Source: Eriocheir sinensis
Lineage: Eukaryota > Arthropoda > Malacostraca > Decapoda > Varunidae
Direction of reading: 5' to 3'
DNA length: 64,000 nucleotides
NCBI RefSeq assembly: GCF_024679095.1
Contig: NC_066544.1
Span: 510,493-574,492, forward strand
Part shown: piece after piece, positions 43,990 to 56,129 of the stretch
Layout: each line of letters opens with the position of its first letter
How positions within the stretch are numbered: the first letter of the stretch is position 1
The notes under the pieces: generated by a model
Told to the model about the DNA's origin: nothing
What the model saw: only the letters and a program-made list of their open reading frames with translations
The model's database searches: none
Translations under genes and position numbers: made by a program

Positions 43990-44500
43990 CTTCACAATTG
44001 CAATATGCTATGTTTAGCATGCACCTGCAATGTACAAAGGGTTGTCCCTAGTGATAAACTGTGCAGAGCTTTAACTGTTGATAGTACCTGCATAACAGTT
44101 TGTACTGAAATATATCAAAATAACCTGATCAAAGTCAGCATCACACCTTAAGTGTATGAGATTAAGGAACACCATCCAAGAGCAGGTCCTTTGCTGCTTG
44201 GCACCATGAGAGCCCATTTGTCACCAGAGTGTGCTTCAGGATTGCAACACACTAGGTCTAGCATACACCTGCAATGTACAAAGGGTAATACCTGGTGATA
44301 AACGGTGCAAAGCTTTAACTGCTGATAGTACCTGCAATATATTAACAGTTTGTAGTAAAATATACAAAAATAACTTGATTAAAGTCAGCATCACACCTGA
44401 AGCATACAAGATTGAGAGGTAATTAGGGAGCACCATTCAAGAGTAGGTCTTTTGCAGCTTGGCACCATGCAAGTCCACTTGTCACCAGAGCTACGACTTC
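43990..44500. repeat. Two-copy tandem duplication, ~240-bp period
   Basis: The sequence from tgcttcacaattgcaa through ctgcaatgtacaaaggg recurs at 44229. Both copies continue to aaagtcagcatcacacct and tggcaccatg. It lies just upstream of the N-terminus of copy B. Confidence 0.75.
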
Positions 44501-44641
44501 ACTGTGTAGACTAGAAAATCTGTGGCCCATCAGTTATCTTAGCATTGGTGGCACTTGGGTCCGGATTTTACTCACCAGCGGGTTTGTAAAAGCTGAAAAA
44601 GATTACATAAAATCATATAATAGTACACTTGTTTCGCTTAA

Positions 44642-47233
44642 CTCTTTAGGGCATGCCGGTTTATATTTTGTCCCACCTTTTTACGACGTCTAGTAGCAAA
44701 GTGGGATATAAAACGTCCCACCTACAAAGACTTCAATGTAAGAGAAGCACAGAGGTTTAACTTTAAATCCTAACCCACCTCATAGAAGTCTCGGAGTGTC
44801 CTCCGTGAGCATGCGCAAGTAGGTCTCGGGGCAGAGATGCTTTTCAGGGTGGCAGAGCACCACGTGGCACCACGTGACGAGGCTTGCACGTACGAGTTGA
44901 TACATTTTGGCCTGTAATTCCCTTACTTCTCTAAGATAAGTTTCATATTGTGTTTTACTTTCTTGTTGATGAAAATATTGTGTTGTGAAGTGAAATATGT
45001 TTAATGTCACAAATATTGGGAATATAATACATTTTATGGTGGTACATATAATATCCCACCATGCAAGTTGTCCAAATCCCATTTTCTTTGGTGAAGACAA
45101 AAAAGAAAATTGCATTTACTTTACTATACATTTTGCCCTTACGTATGATATTGTTTCAATCAGCTACCTAATCATCATATGTGATCATCATTACAGGTAA
45201 AATGCCAAGATGAAAAAAGCTGGATGAGGAAGAAATATCTCTTCAATTTACAGAGTTTCCGTCAGACCCTGAATCAGATGTTGACAATGAAGATGAAGAT
45301 GACACTGAAGTCTTGGATGAAGAAGATATACAAGGAGGCTACATCACTTCAGATGATGATGAAGATGAAGAACAGAATGTTCAATCCAATGATATTCATG
45401 ATAGAGATTCGGGAAGGATACAATGGAGGAAAATATGGAAGCCAACTCCATCTGGGGAATTTACTTCACAAACAGATCCTAGTCGAGAAGTTTTGGATCT
45501 AGAAAGCCCAACTCCATTTGACATTTGTTATAAACTTATATCCAAGGAAATCATTGAAAATATAGTTTTTCAAACAAATTTGTATGCTCAGCAAAAAGGA
45601 AAGAAATATACACCAACAGATGAAAATGAAATAATGACTTTCATTGGAATAAACTTACTTATGGGAATAGTCAAACTCCCAAGCTACCGTGATTACTGGA
45701 GTACCAATCAGTGCTTACATAATGATTTCATATGCAAGCTAATGACAGTGAACCACTTTGGGTGGCGTTTGGGTAATGTCCACCTGAATGACAAATCTTT
45801 GATGCCAGACAAAGGTAGTCCTGGCTATGATAAGCTTTACAAGATTCGTCCATTCCTAAAATTGATGCAGGAAAATTTTGAAAGAAACTTTCACCCTAGT
45901 TGTAGTGTTGCTGTGGATGAGTCTATGATTAAATTCAAAGGACGTTCTATGAAGCAATACCTCCCAAAGAAGCCAGTGAAAAGAGGGTATAAGGTTTGGA
46001 TGCTGGCAGACAAATCAGGATATTGCTTGAAATTTGATGTGTATACTGGAAAAAAAAAAAAAAGTTACGAAAGGTCTTGGTGCAAAAGTAGTTACTTTAC
46101 TGGTAAAAGGTCTTGAAGAAAAGGAACACAAAGTTTACTCTGATAACTATTTCACAAATGTACATTTGATGAAAGACTTAAAAGAAAAAGGAATAAATGC
46201 TTGTGGAACCGTGAAACCCTCGCGAAAAGACCTGCCAACATTAATTTCTAGCAAGAAAATGAATCGTGGAGACTCTGAAACTCTCACAAGTAGCACCGGA
46301 ATTGGTGCAACCAAATAGCGTGACAAGAATGATGTATTCATACTGACAAATTTTCATTATCCCAGTGAAATGTCTGAAGTAAACAGAAGACAAAAGGATG
46401 GCACAAAATGTTTGTATCCCTGCCCTATTTGTGTCACTGATTACAAAAAGAACATGAACTCAGTAGACAAGTTTGATCAGCTAATGGCAAGTTATAAAAT
46501 AGATCGCCGCAGTAAGAAATAGTGGCATCGCATATTTTTCTATTTCCTGGATGCTGCTGTAGTAATTCATACATCATATTCAGGACATTGAAAAACAACA
46601 TGCCACTGAAAGAATTCAAGATCCATTGTGTAGAAGGTCTTCTGGCAACCAGGTTAGTACAGAGGAAGAGATCAGCCACACATGAGTCTCCTTTGGAGAT
46701 CAAGAAATCAAAACCTACGGTTCCAATGGAAATACGGAGAAAGGAATCAAGTCATCAACCAAAACGTTCCACTCGTAGGCGGTGTGCTCTATGTAGCACA
46801 AAAATCAAAGTACGTACTGATTGGGCCTGCTCTGTATGCGAGGTGCCTCTTTGTCTGGAAAAAAATAAGGAGTGTTTCCAGAAATATCATGCTTGAAAAT
46901 GAAAAAAATGTCTAGAATAAAAAACATGAATTCACTGTTATTTACGGTAAACATTTTGTATTTTTATTTTTTCTGATCAATTTTAACAGCCCAAGCAAAA
47001 TAAAATGTATTATTGATTATTTAGGAATTGAGAGGAAAAATTCTAACAAGTAACTTATTTTTGTGAGGGAGGGGAATAATGTACCTAACCAGCATGGTGG
47101 GATAAAAAATGTATCACCTCATTAAGCTTAATTATGCATATTAATCAATGGTATTGCAATTCCTAACCTTTTTGTACCTTCAATGCTCTTGATTGATTAT
47201 GATGTTTTGTAGAAAAATAATAAAAGCAAAGAG
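44642..47233 (+). mobile_element. piggyBac-type transposon, 2.6 kb
   Basis: TTAA lies at both edges (44638-44641 and 47234-47237), with CTCTTT / AAAGAG as short terminal inverted repeats. Subterminal tgggataWaaa motifs recur at both ends (gtgggatataaaacgtccca near 44700, tggtgggataaaaaatgta near 47097). The length is typical of piggyBac. The interior carries one decayed plus-strand transposase. Confidence 0.85.
45202..46896 (+). pseudogene. piggyBac transposase, few breaks
   Basis: An acidic N-terminus follows an ATG at 45202, with a TGA three codons later. The long open part 45313-46050 has FIGINLLMGIVKLPSYRDYW and the first catalytic Asp in VAVDESMIKFKGRS, then YLPKKPVKRGYKVWMLAD. A frameshift lies at a run of 12 A near 46050. 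The next frame has YSDNYFTNVHLM (second Asp) and NSVDKFDQLMASYKIDRR (third Asp) with two stops. The C-terminal cysteine-rich finger (RCALCSTKIKVRTDW, CSVCEVPLC) is intact and ends at 46896. The enzyme excises and inserts at TTAA. Damage is limited, so inactivation is recent or one break is an assembly error at the poly-A run. Confidence 0.85.
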
Positions 47234-47237
47234 TTAA

Positions 47238-47968
47238 ATGTATCTTCATATAAAAAGAAATATATTTCCTTGATTCCATGGGAAATAATCAGTTGTATAC
47301 ACTACTGAATGTAGCCTCAGCTAACACTGAAGGAAAGAAAAATACTTCGTTTCCTAAAAAAAAAAAAAATACATGTTTGCATTTTTTCTGCGATTCTCAA
47401 GTTCTTTCCACGTAAATACTCTGGCAAGGCTTATGACGTAAATGATATCAAGATGTGCGTTTCTCTGAATAAACAGTATTTTGTAGCCTCTTAGACGTCA
47501 ATATATAAAATCTAAAGAATAAAAAGAGTACCATTTAAACACCCTACAATCTTATCTCTATGGCATCATATCGAGAAATTACTTGTTTTAGGGTTATTGA
47601 ACGAAATATGGCTGGGAAAAGCAAATTTTTCGATTTTTAGTTAAACGTACCTTCAACTTACGGCTTCATTTGCGCAAAAACTGTGACATATACAGCAAAA
47701 ATGCATAAGATACACTTGTGCTGAATTTAATTTACTAAATTCTTAGTCCCTTTACCCTTTATCCCTACGATGCACCGTTTCATAAAAAAAAAACGGAAAA
47801 TATGAAAAAAGTACCCTATAAAAGCGTTTTTTTTCACTAAAAATAAACAGGAAAGCTACCAACATGGAAAGGCTATCATAACCCAATGAACACTTTAGTA
47901 CCGATAAGGTTTGGTTACTAGATGGTGCCGTTTTAGAGTCTGGACCAAGAACTATTCTTCATCCCCCA

Positions 47969-47972
<4 letters not shown>
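47238..47972. other. Unassigned AT-rich sequence
   Basis: No coding motif, RNA gene or clear inverted repeat is seen. Confidence 0.45.
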
Positions 47973-48020
<48 letters not shown>

Positions 48021-48055
48021 ATGATGGCTCGGGTGACTGGTATAATAACGATGAT

Positions 48056-48092
<37 letters not shown>

Positions 48093-48138
48093 TTCCAAAC
48101 ATCGATCTCTTTTAATAAGGAAAAAAATGAAAAAAAAA

Positions 48139-48175
<37 letters not shown>

Positions 48176-48224
48176 GACACACACACACCATCAGTGTTAT
48201 TATATCAGTCACCCGAGCCATCAT

Positions 48225-48282
<58 letters not shown>
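47973..48282. repeat. Microsatellite palindrome (CT)n-unique-(GT)n / (CA)n-unique-(AG)n
   Basis: The left arm is (CT)n, then gataatgatggctcgggtga, then (GT)n to 48090. The right arm from 48140 is the inverted image: (CA)n, then tcacccgagccatcattatc, then (AG)n to 48282. About 120-140 bases per arm can pair around a 50-base loop. Confidence 0.9.
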
Positions 48283-48285
<3 letters not shown>

Positions 48286-48437
48286 CCTTTTCCTGTTTCC
48301 TACTTTGAAATTTACGGAGATATGAAGGGAGATGAAGAAGAGGGAGGGTGTGAGGAGGAAGAGGAGGAAAAATGAGGGGAGGGAAACGTGATGGCTCAAA
48401 ATTTTTTTTTTTTTTATTAGTCACAAGATATACACGT

Positions 48438-48440
<3 letters not shown>

Positions 48441-48504
<64 letters not shown>
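48441..48504. repeat. (GA)n microsatellite
   Basis: About 64 bases of GA, just right of the palindrome. Confidence 0.95.
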
Positions 48505-48505
<1 letters not shown>

Positions 48506-48875
48506 GGCCACTACGTCGTTATCAAAGAACGAAGCTCCAAATCACCTCTTCAAAAGCCTCTTCAAAAGAGGTCGACACCGTTTTGATCACAGTGACCCTT
48601 TCGTTCTCTTCTCTCCATTCCCCCTCATCCTCCTTCTCCTCCTCTGACTTTGAGTCCTCCATCATCAGAAGAATTAAGGATGAGGCAAAAAAAACTTGTT
48701 TCAGTAATGTTCGTAAGATGATAGGTTTTCCCAGATTTTAATGAGGAGGAGAAAAGGAGAAGAAGGAGGAGGGAGAGGTGGAGGATATGAGGAGGAAAAG
48801 GAGGAGGTGGAGGATTAAAGGAGAAATAGGAGGGGGAGTAAGTTGGGTGGAAGAGGAAAGTTTCAGATTTATAAA

Positions 48876-49545
<670 letters not shown>

Positions 49546-49909
49546 TAAAAAAATAAATGAATAAAATAAATAAAAATCGGTTACCCTTACGATTACTGAA
49601 TTCTGAGATTCTTGGTTTGTTTTTCAACGCCCCTCCCTACCGTACCAACCTAATACCCACTAGCCACTACCATTATTGCAGTGCCTGTACAAGTTCGTGC
49701 CGCCCCGGGTGCCCCCTTGGTGTTTCTGTTTTTCATTTTTTCAAGTCACGTCCTTTATTTCATTAGCTACTTCTTACTCTGATTTGGAATTTAATTATGA
49801 AACATGGTAGACTGGCATAGCCCAAGTTCTTATGCACCCAGTGACAAAGTGTTCGAAGCATATATTCTATTCACTGAAAACATTTTTCGATCACACTTAG
49901 AATAACGAA

Positions 49910-49959
<50 letters not shown>

Positions 49960-50104
49960 GATACTAATAGACAACGTAAATATAAATCTGTAGTAATCGT
50001 TTCTAGGATTGGATTACTGAAAAAATATTCGACCACAATATTTTTTTCAAGTAGTAATCGAAGTAATCGATTACAAATAGTTAATTACGCCCACCCCTAG
50101 TATT
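49546..50104. other. Unassigned, with (AAT)n at 49912-49960 and a hAT-like end near 50098
   Basis: The string ttacgcccacccctag at about 50085-50100 resembles an inverted hAT terminus (CTAGGGGTGGGCG). I could not find the partner end, so only the microsatellite is firm. Confidence 0.35.
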
Positions 50105-50420
50105 TCATGTAGGGTGTGCGTTCTGTTAAAAGATGTAGAGTAATACAAAGCAGAGTCATCAGGGAAGGAGTGGATAGAATAATTTATTTTGAAATGAAGA
50201 TCATAAATGAACAACAGGAAGAGAGTGTGAGATAGAACAAAGTCCTACGGGACACAGCTGTTAATAGGTTTAGGGGAAAAACAGTGACCATCTGTCACAA
50301 CAAAGATAGATCGGATAGAAAGGAAATTGGAGATAATGTACAGAGAGAGGGACAGAATCGTAAGGAGGGTGGTTTAATTACCAAAGATTTGTGCCAACTG
50401 TCAAAACCACTGTCAGTTAA
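50105..50420 (-). mobile_element. LINE fragment, same family as 58690-62460
   Basis: The nucleotide sequence matches 59540-59757 and continues into 60852-60920, the two sides of the LINE interrupted at 59758. It therefore shows the uninterrupted arrangement. It is decayed and short. Confidence 0.7.
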
Positions 50421-50525
50421 ATAGATATGACTCACCTTTCCTTGTTCTTTGGAAATTGAAAACAAAAATAGCTATGTTTTTTTAAAAGAATTAATACAAT
50501 CAATTGAAGCACAGAACTCAATACC

Positions 50526-50857
50526 TTTTTCTTTTTAATTTTTTTATTTTTTTTTTATTTTTTTTTTTTTTACATTGCGGCCTATTGCACCGGTAGGCTT
50601 CTTCCCGGTGGATCCTGATGGTCGGTCCAAGGCTTATCTCCGGTGGGTCCTGATGGTCGGCCCAGCCCGTTCTGGCGCAGGCGAGTGTTTATAGTGGCGC
50701 CATCTTGCATTGGCTCATGCTGCCCTCCCGGAGCTCATCTTTGATCCTAGAATCTAGAGTCCGGGTTGATAGGTGGTCTTCTGGACAGCATGTGGGTAGT
50801 TTTAAGCCACTCGGCGGCGGCTGAAAAATCCCAGCTTGGTGGCACCGGGCGGGGACC
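50526..50857 (-). mobile_element. tRNA-derived SINE, 5' truncated
   Basis: Body and 3' end of the SINE family, with two copies of the 35-bp unit and a T-rich tail at 50526-50571. The tRNA-like head is missing after gcaccgggcgggga. Confidence 0.85.
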
Positions 50858-51049
50858 CTGCATTTTTTTCCCACCGCAGAGTAAAGTTATGCGCGCAAAA
50901 ACTTGGTACGCTACCGTCGCCCGAGTGTCCTTTCTCCACTATCTATACTCTGCTACTACTACTGTTACGACTACTGGTGATGATAATAATGATTCTAACA
51001 ACATCAATAACAATGATAATAACACACACACACACACACAAAAAAAAAA

Positions 51050-52400
51050 AAATAGATATTAGTAGCCCCATAGACATCCAACAATTTGGCAACATGAAGC
51101 ACTCCTCCACCACTCATTGCCTGGTCAGCTTTCTAGATTTCATACACAGCCACCTGGACAAACGAGACACCTCCCTTGCCCTTGTTTTTGTCGACTTCAG
51201 GAAAGCTTTTGACCTTGTAGACCACACTGTTGTCATTACTAAGGCCATTGAGCTGGGGCTTCACCCTAATTTAATATCGTGGCTGACTGATTTCCTCAGC
51301 GCACGCCAGCAAATAGTTCGCTCACAGGGTTCGGTCTCCACTCCTCTTGAGCTGACGTGTGGCGTCCCGCAAGGCACCAAAATGGGTCCGCTTTGCTTCT
51401 TGGTGCTCATTAACAACGCCCTCATGGACACACCGCATCGCTGGAAATATGTTGACGACAGCATCTTGGGCGTCCCCGTCAACAACAGGGATCCTGACTA
51501 TGCACCTCTTCAAGCGTCGCTCGACAACCTTCAGGCATGGACGGTTGACAACAGTGCCACTATCAACCACACCAAGACCATGGTGATGCACGTTTGCACG
51601 TCCAAGAGAGATGTGCCACCTCCGCTGCTGTCTATTGGCTCACACCACCTCCAGGTCGTCCAGTCCACCAAACTACTAGGCATCACTGTCGACTACCAGC
51701 TCAACTGGAAGCTCCACGTCTCCAACACCGTCAGAGCAGCCTCCTACAAGCTGTACATGCTGCGTAGACTCAGGACGCTGGGGGCACCAGCTGCTGAGGT
51801 GTGCAGTATTTATTCATCATTCATATTGCCAAAGCTAATGCATGCCTCCCCGGCGTGGTCATCGTCCCTTACCCTCACCCAACAACAGCAGCTTGAGAGG
51901 GTTCAAAAGGGGCATTCAGGGTCATTTTAGGCCCTGACTACCGCACCTACGACAATGCCCTGGCCACCCTGAGTCTCCCGAGGCTCTCTGACAGGCACCA
52001 GGACGCCCTCAGAAAATTCGGAATCTCCCTGCTTCACCATCCTCGCCTTCGCCACCTTCTGCCCCCCGACGCGCCTCCTCCCACCCGCTTCACCAGACAC
52101 CACAACAAACTCAACCTCTTCAGGGCGCCGCGAACCGACCGTTACAAACGTAGCGCAGTGCCCGCGATGGTGCGGATGATAAACAATGCCCAGAGACAGT
52201 CATACCCAAAGGGCCGCGGTGGAGATTAGCACCTCGCCGCTACCCCTCTGTTCCCCCTTCACACCACCCTCCCTCTCCCTTATTCTCTATTTTTAGCTCT
52301 CCCAAACCACCCCCCACCCACTCCCTCCCCCTAGTGTAGCCTATTTACTATTAGTTTCTTGTATTTTTAATTTAATTTGTATATTTTCAGCCTGACGGCT
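51050..52400 (+). mobile_element. LINE with YVDD reverse transcriptase, 3' half
   Basis: The open frame from about 51060 reads ALVFVDFRKAFDLVDH, LTCGVPQGTKMGPLCF, KYVDDSILG (catalytic box), STKLLGITVDYQLNWKLH and RRLRTLGAPAAEVCSIY. A frameshift near 51910 moves the rest (VILGPDYRTYDNALATL, RTDRYKRSAVPAMVRMINN) to another frame, ending at TAG 52228. The 3' tail has ttacattaataaataatcc. It is 5' truncated next to (CA)n/A-rich sequence. YVDD instead of the usual F/YADD and the C-terminal set point to a clade different from the other LINEs here. Confidence 0.8.
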
Positions 52401-52438
52401 GCCTTACATTAATAAATAATCCACTTGCCAGATTGGGT

Positions 52439-55400
52439 ACCTTGTTATTGGTGGAAGTGTATTGTTTCTTCATGGTTTCTTACTCACATGGGTCTATAGA
52501 GAAATTCTGGCTTGGTTGCCGGAGCGGCAACCTTGGGGAATTTTGCTAATTTGCATAAATCCAAGATGGCCGCCATTGGCGAAAGTGGAAAATATCTTTT
52601 CAACAAATTCACTTATAATAGCATGTGATACCTGTTTTCCACATAAATTTGAGGAGAGGAATCGATTTCTGAAGTTGGTTGTGTGCTTTGAGATCAAATT
52701 CATGGTCAAAGGTCAAATTCAACCATTTTAAAAATACTGATTTTTTTTTTATGCTGAATTTATCATGAGTGGCAAGTCTTGGGTTCGGGCCATGCGTGCA
52801 TTCCGGATGGTTTCAACTGCTCTCCTGAGCAAGTTTCTCTCCACTGGCCCCAAAACATTCCAGGAATTAAGTGACTACCTTGAAATGTGTCGACAACACC
52901 CAACTGGCAGGCATTGGGTAGATAACCTGATAAAGCCTACTCTACTTGTTCATCATCTGATTCGTAGTGAAAGGGAGGGAGATTTCCTACTGCAGCAGCT
53001 CACACTCCAGCGTATGCTCCCCTACTTCTTCGTTGCTGGCCATCACCATTATGCCCGCTACATCACCCATCACCTTCTCGAGATGCGCCACCTTCTGCCA
53101 CCTGAAGCTAAATCGGAGCCCATGTCAGGTGCTTTTATGCCGTCACCAGGAAGGTGGCTGGAATAGTGTTAGCTCTGACCAGTTTGGTGAGCAAACTGCC
53201 ATTCGAATTGGCAAAGGTGGTCTTAAGGGTATGACCCTTTCTCCAGAGATGGTAGAGGAATGGATTAATTCTTTTCCTGTCACTGCATACCTCTCAGACA
53301 CCATGGCGCACATCTACCCTGACCCCCCAGTCAAGGAAAATGAGGACCAAGCTGCACCAAGTACTACAAAGACTGGACCACGTCACAAGGAGGAAGGGCG
53401 GAAGAGGAGGGAGATGGATGCAGATGACAGACGTCGAATCTTGCTCGAGCTGTCTAAAATGTCTCACCCACTGGAAAATCAGTCGCCACACCTGTATAAT
53501 ATCGCCAATGGCAGATTCGCCCCCCCTGAAGCTGAGGTGAATATTGCCGAATCAGTCGATATAGGCGAGAGAATGGCTGCTCAGTTCCAGACATCCCTCC
53601 CCAATGGATTCCATGAACCCATCTCTAGCTGCATCAAGACTATGCAACACATTAAGAAAGGTATGAAAGTAGGAGACAAGACAATCTTTGAGCTGGAAAC
53701 TATCTTCTTCAGGCTGCTGACAGTCGGACAGCAACGCCAGATGAAGCTAGCAACCATTTTCCAATATGAGCTATGCCCAATACCCCCCTCACTCATCGAC
53801 GAGTATGGTTGTTTGAGAAAAGGTAGTAAAGCTCCACTAGCTCACAAACTCTGTATACAGGCACAACGACCATCACCCCCTGATGTTACCATCGTTGATG
53901 CAAGCCAGCTCCTCTACCACATTGTTTGGACATCAAGAGGTGATGCATCACATATAGTTAAGTCCATCAAGACAAGATTATCCTCTCTCCATGGCAAGAA
54001 AGTGTTAGTCTTCGACAAGTATCACAATGTGTCTGCAAAGGACCATGAGCGTATGCGACGTGCTGGCCTTGGCGCCATCAATTATGACTTGACCACCAAC
54101 ACACCACTACCCAGTCGAGACGCTATCATGAGGAATAAGCACAACAAGTTGCAGCTATCAAAAGTTCTTAGTGCCTACAGCTTTGGTGAAGAAGTCACTG
54201 TGGAGAGCGCTAGCAAGGGTGTGTTCAACCATGATGAAGCAGACATAACAATGATGTCATACCTCCTCAAGACTGCTCAATGTGACACGGAAGTGATTCG
54301 CATTCTCTCAGATGACACTGATGTCTTTGTACTGCTTGTTTACTGGGTGTACCTAAACAAGATCCAGGCCACAGTACAAATGGAGCGATGGAATGGAGCC
54401 ATTTGGGACATCAATGCCACCTGTGAACAACTTGGCCCCAAGTGCTTGCAGATCCTGGGAATGCACTATCTTACCGGTTCAGATACCACCTCATACCTGT
54501 ATGGCAAGGGGAAAGTGTCAGCCCTGAAGACCCTGAGAGCTGGTGACTTCCCAGGCCTGTACTCAGTCTTGGGTGAGCGTGATGCCACCCATGCACAGCT
54601 CATGGAAGCAGGACAGACGTTCTTCTGTGCTCTATATGGTCAACAGCAGGGGACATCGATGAATGTGGCGAGGTACCAGATTTACACAAAGAAGTTTGGT
54701 AAGCGGATCAAGATAATGTCGCTACCACCAACAGAGCATAATCTGTTCCTGCACATCTTACGTGCTCATCTGCAGACCATACTTGCAAAATCTGCTGACC
54801 AGGAAGCTCCACCTGAACTTGACATCACGAAGTATGGGTGGAAAATCAAAGATGGCATCCCAGGACCAACAACCTCCAATCAACCCCCAGGACCCCAAGA
54901 ACTTATGGATGTAGTGCGATGCAGCTGTAAGGCTGTTATGAAAGTCTGCAGCACTGAACGTTGCAGTTGTCACCATGGGAAAATGTCATGCACTGTGTAC
55001 TGTTCTTGTGAATGTAGTGATGCTTGCTTTAATCCATTTAAGACAGGGGAGGAAGACCAAGATGAAGAGGATGAGGAAAGACAAGAAGATATGGAAGATG
55101 GCAAAGAAACTGGACATCTTGATCATGTTGTCGGTACTGATGATGAATGGGAATAATCGATGTTAACCAAATATATAAAAAAATGTTTCAGCATCACTCT
55201 GAAAATGTCATTAGCATTATGTAATTTGATACTTAACAATAAATGACTTTCAACTTGATCACTGATCCTGAATTTGATCCCAAATCACAAAATGTACCTG
55301 AGAAATCAATTCCTCTGGTCAATTATTTTCATCCCCTCAGTAGTCTAAAATGGCATTCAACTTGACCTTTGACTATGAATTTGACCTCAAATCACACAAA

Positions 55401-55639
55401 CGACCTCAGAAATCGATTCCTCACCTCAAATTTATATGGGAAAGAGGTATAACACACTATTGTAAGTTAAATGGTTGAAAAGTTATTTTCTACTTCCGCC
55501 AATGGCGGCCATCTTGGATTTATGCAAATTAGCGGAGTTCCCCAAGGTTGCCGCTCCGGCAACCAAGCTAGAATTTCTCAATAGACCCATGTGAGTAAGA
55601 ATCCATGAAAAAACAATACACTTCCAGCAAAAACAAGGT
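52439..55639 (+). mobile_element. Copy C: TIR element encoding a FEN/XPG-like nuclease, near complete
   Basis: The left end ACCTTGTTATTGGTGGAAGT is mirrored by the right end (ACCTTGTTTTTGCTGGAAGT on the reverse strand). The arms are about 310 bases (52439-52750 and 55330-55639), well conserved over the outer 140. Both arms hold aaatccaagatggccgccat and a small palindrome gttgccggagcggcaac. Only one gene lies between them. Flanks are gattgggt and taaagtac; no convincing target duplication is visible. Length (3.2 kb), TIRs and a single gene are the hallmarks of an autonomous DNA transposon. Confidence 0.82.
52765..55156 (+). pseudogene. FEN/XPG-like (PIN-fold) nuclease with CXC-type tail, copy C, one frameshift
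   Basis: The frame opens at ATG 52765 and changes frame once near 53130; the remainder is open to TAA 55154-55156, about 800 residues in all. Conserved acids, with nucleotide positions: Asp in IVDASQ (53897), Asp in VLVFDKY (54014) followed by K..E...RR, Glu/Asp in HDEADI (54236/54242), two Asp in DDTDVFVLL (54314/54320) and Asp in LTGSDT (54482) followed by GKGK. FEN1 has the same series (D34, D86, E158/E160, D179/D181, D233). The spacings after the second Asp agree closely (74, 26 and 54 residues here; about 72, 21 and 52 in FEN1). The C-terminus has a Cys-rich CXC-like block (54914-55040) and an acidic tail. The fold call is inference from motif order and spacing. Confidence 0.7.
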
Positions 55640-55680
55640 TAAAGTACAGGACCTATGTGGGTGGCAAGCGGACTAAAACC

Positions 55681-56070
<390 letters not shown>

Positions 56071-56129
56071 CAGATTTACATAGAAAATCAGACCACACAG
56101 ACCCATGTGGTCCAGACTAAGGGGTCCAC

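Larger units (their letters stand above)
40683..43995 (-). pseudogene. FEN/XPG-like nuclease family, copy B, long form, decayed
   Basis: Minus-strand pieces in order form a longer version of the copy A/C protein. The N-terminal cysteine-rich part (CIFCNKSSKYLKGQKTREPL, 43995-43440) is followed by SLSLKGGAVARYYLTSKYRS (43040-42850) and NPFNLDNEELVGLS to STQFHDRLAKKKL (42459-42253). Then come REVLSHPLGPLPLALTNADG (42212-42009) and NKTSLIKFLVGE to EKADTRLLLHTI (41748-41500), HAITGCDT (about 41340-41300) and a Cys-rich tail (40890-40780). Catalytic residues are damaged: EEAD reads EKAD and DTD reads DTV. A SINE and a LINE fragment interrupt it and there are several frame changes. No long TIR is visible around it. 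Confidence 0.7.

Noticed and set aside
50060..50100. A complete hAT element ending at 50098
   Set aside because: Only one candidate terminus was found; no partner end or 8-bp duplication was seen.
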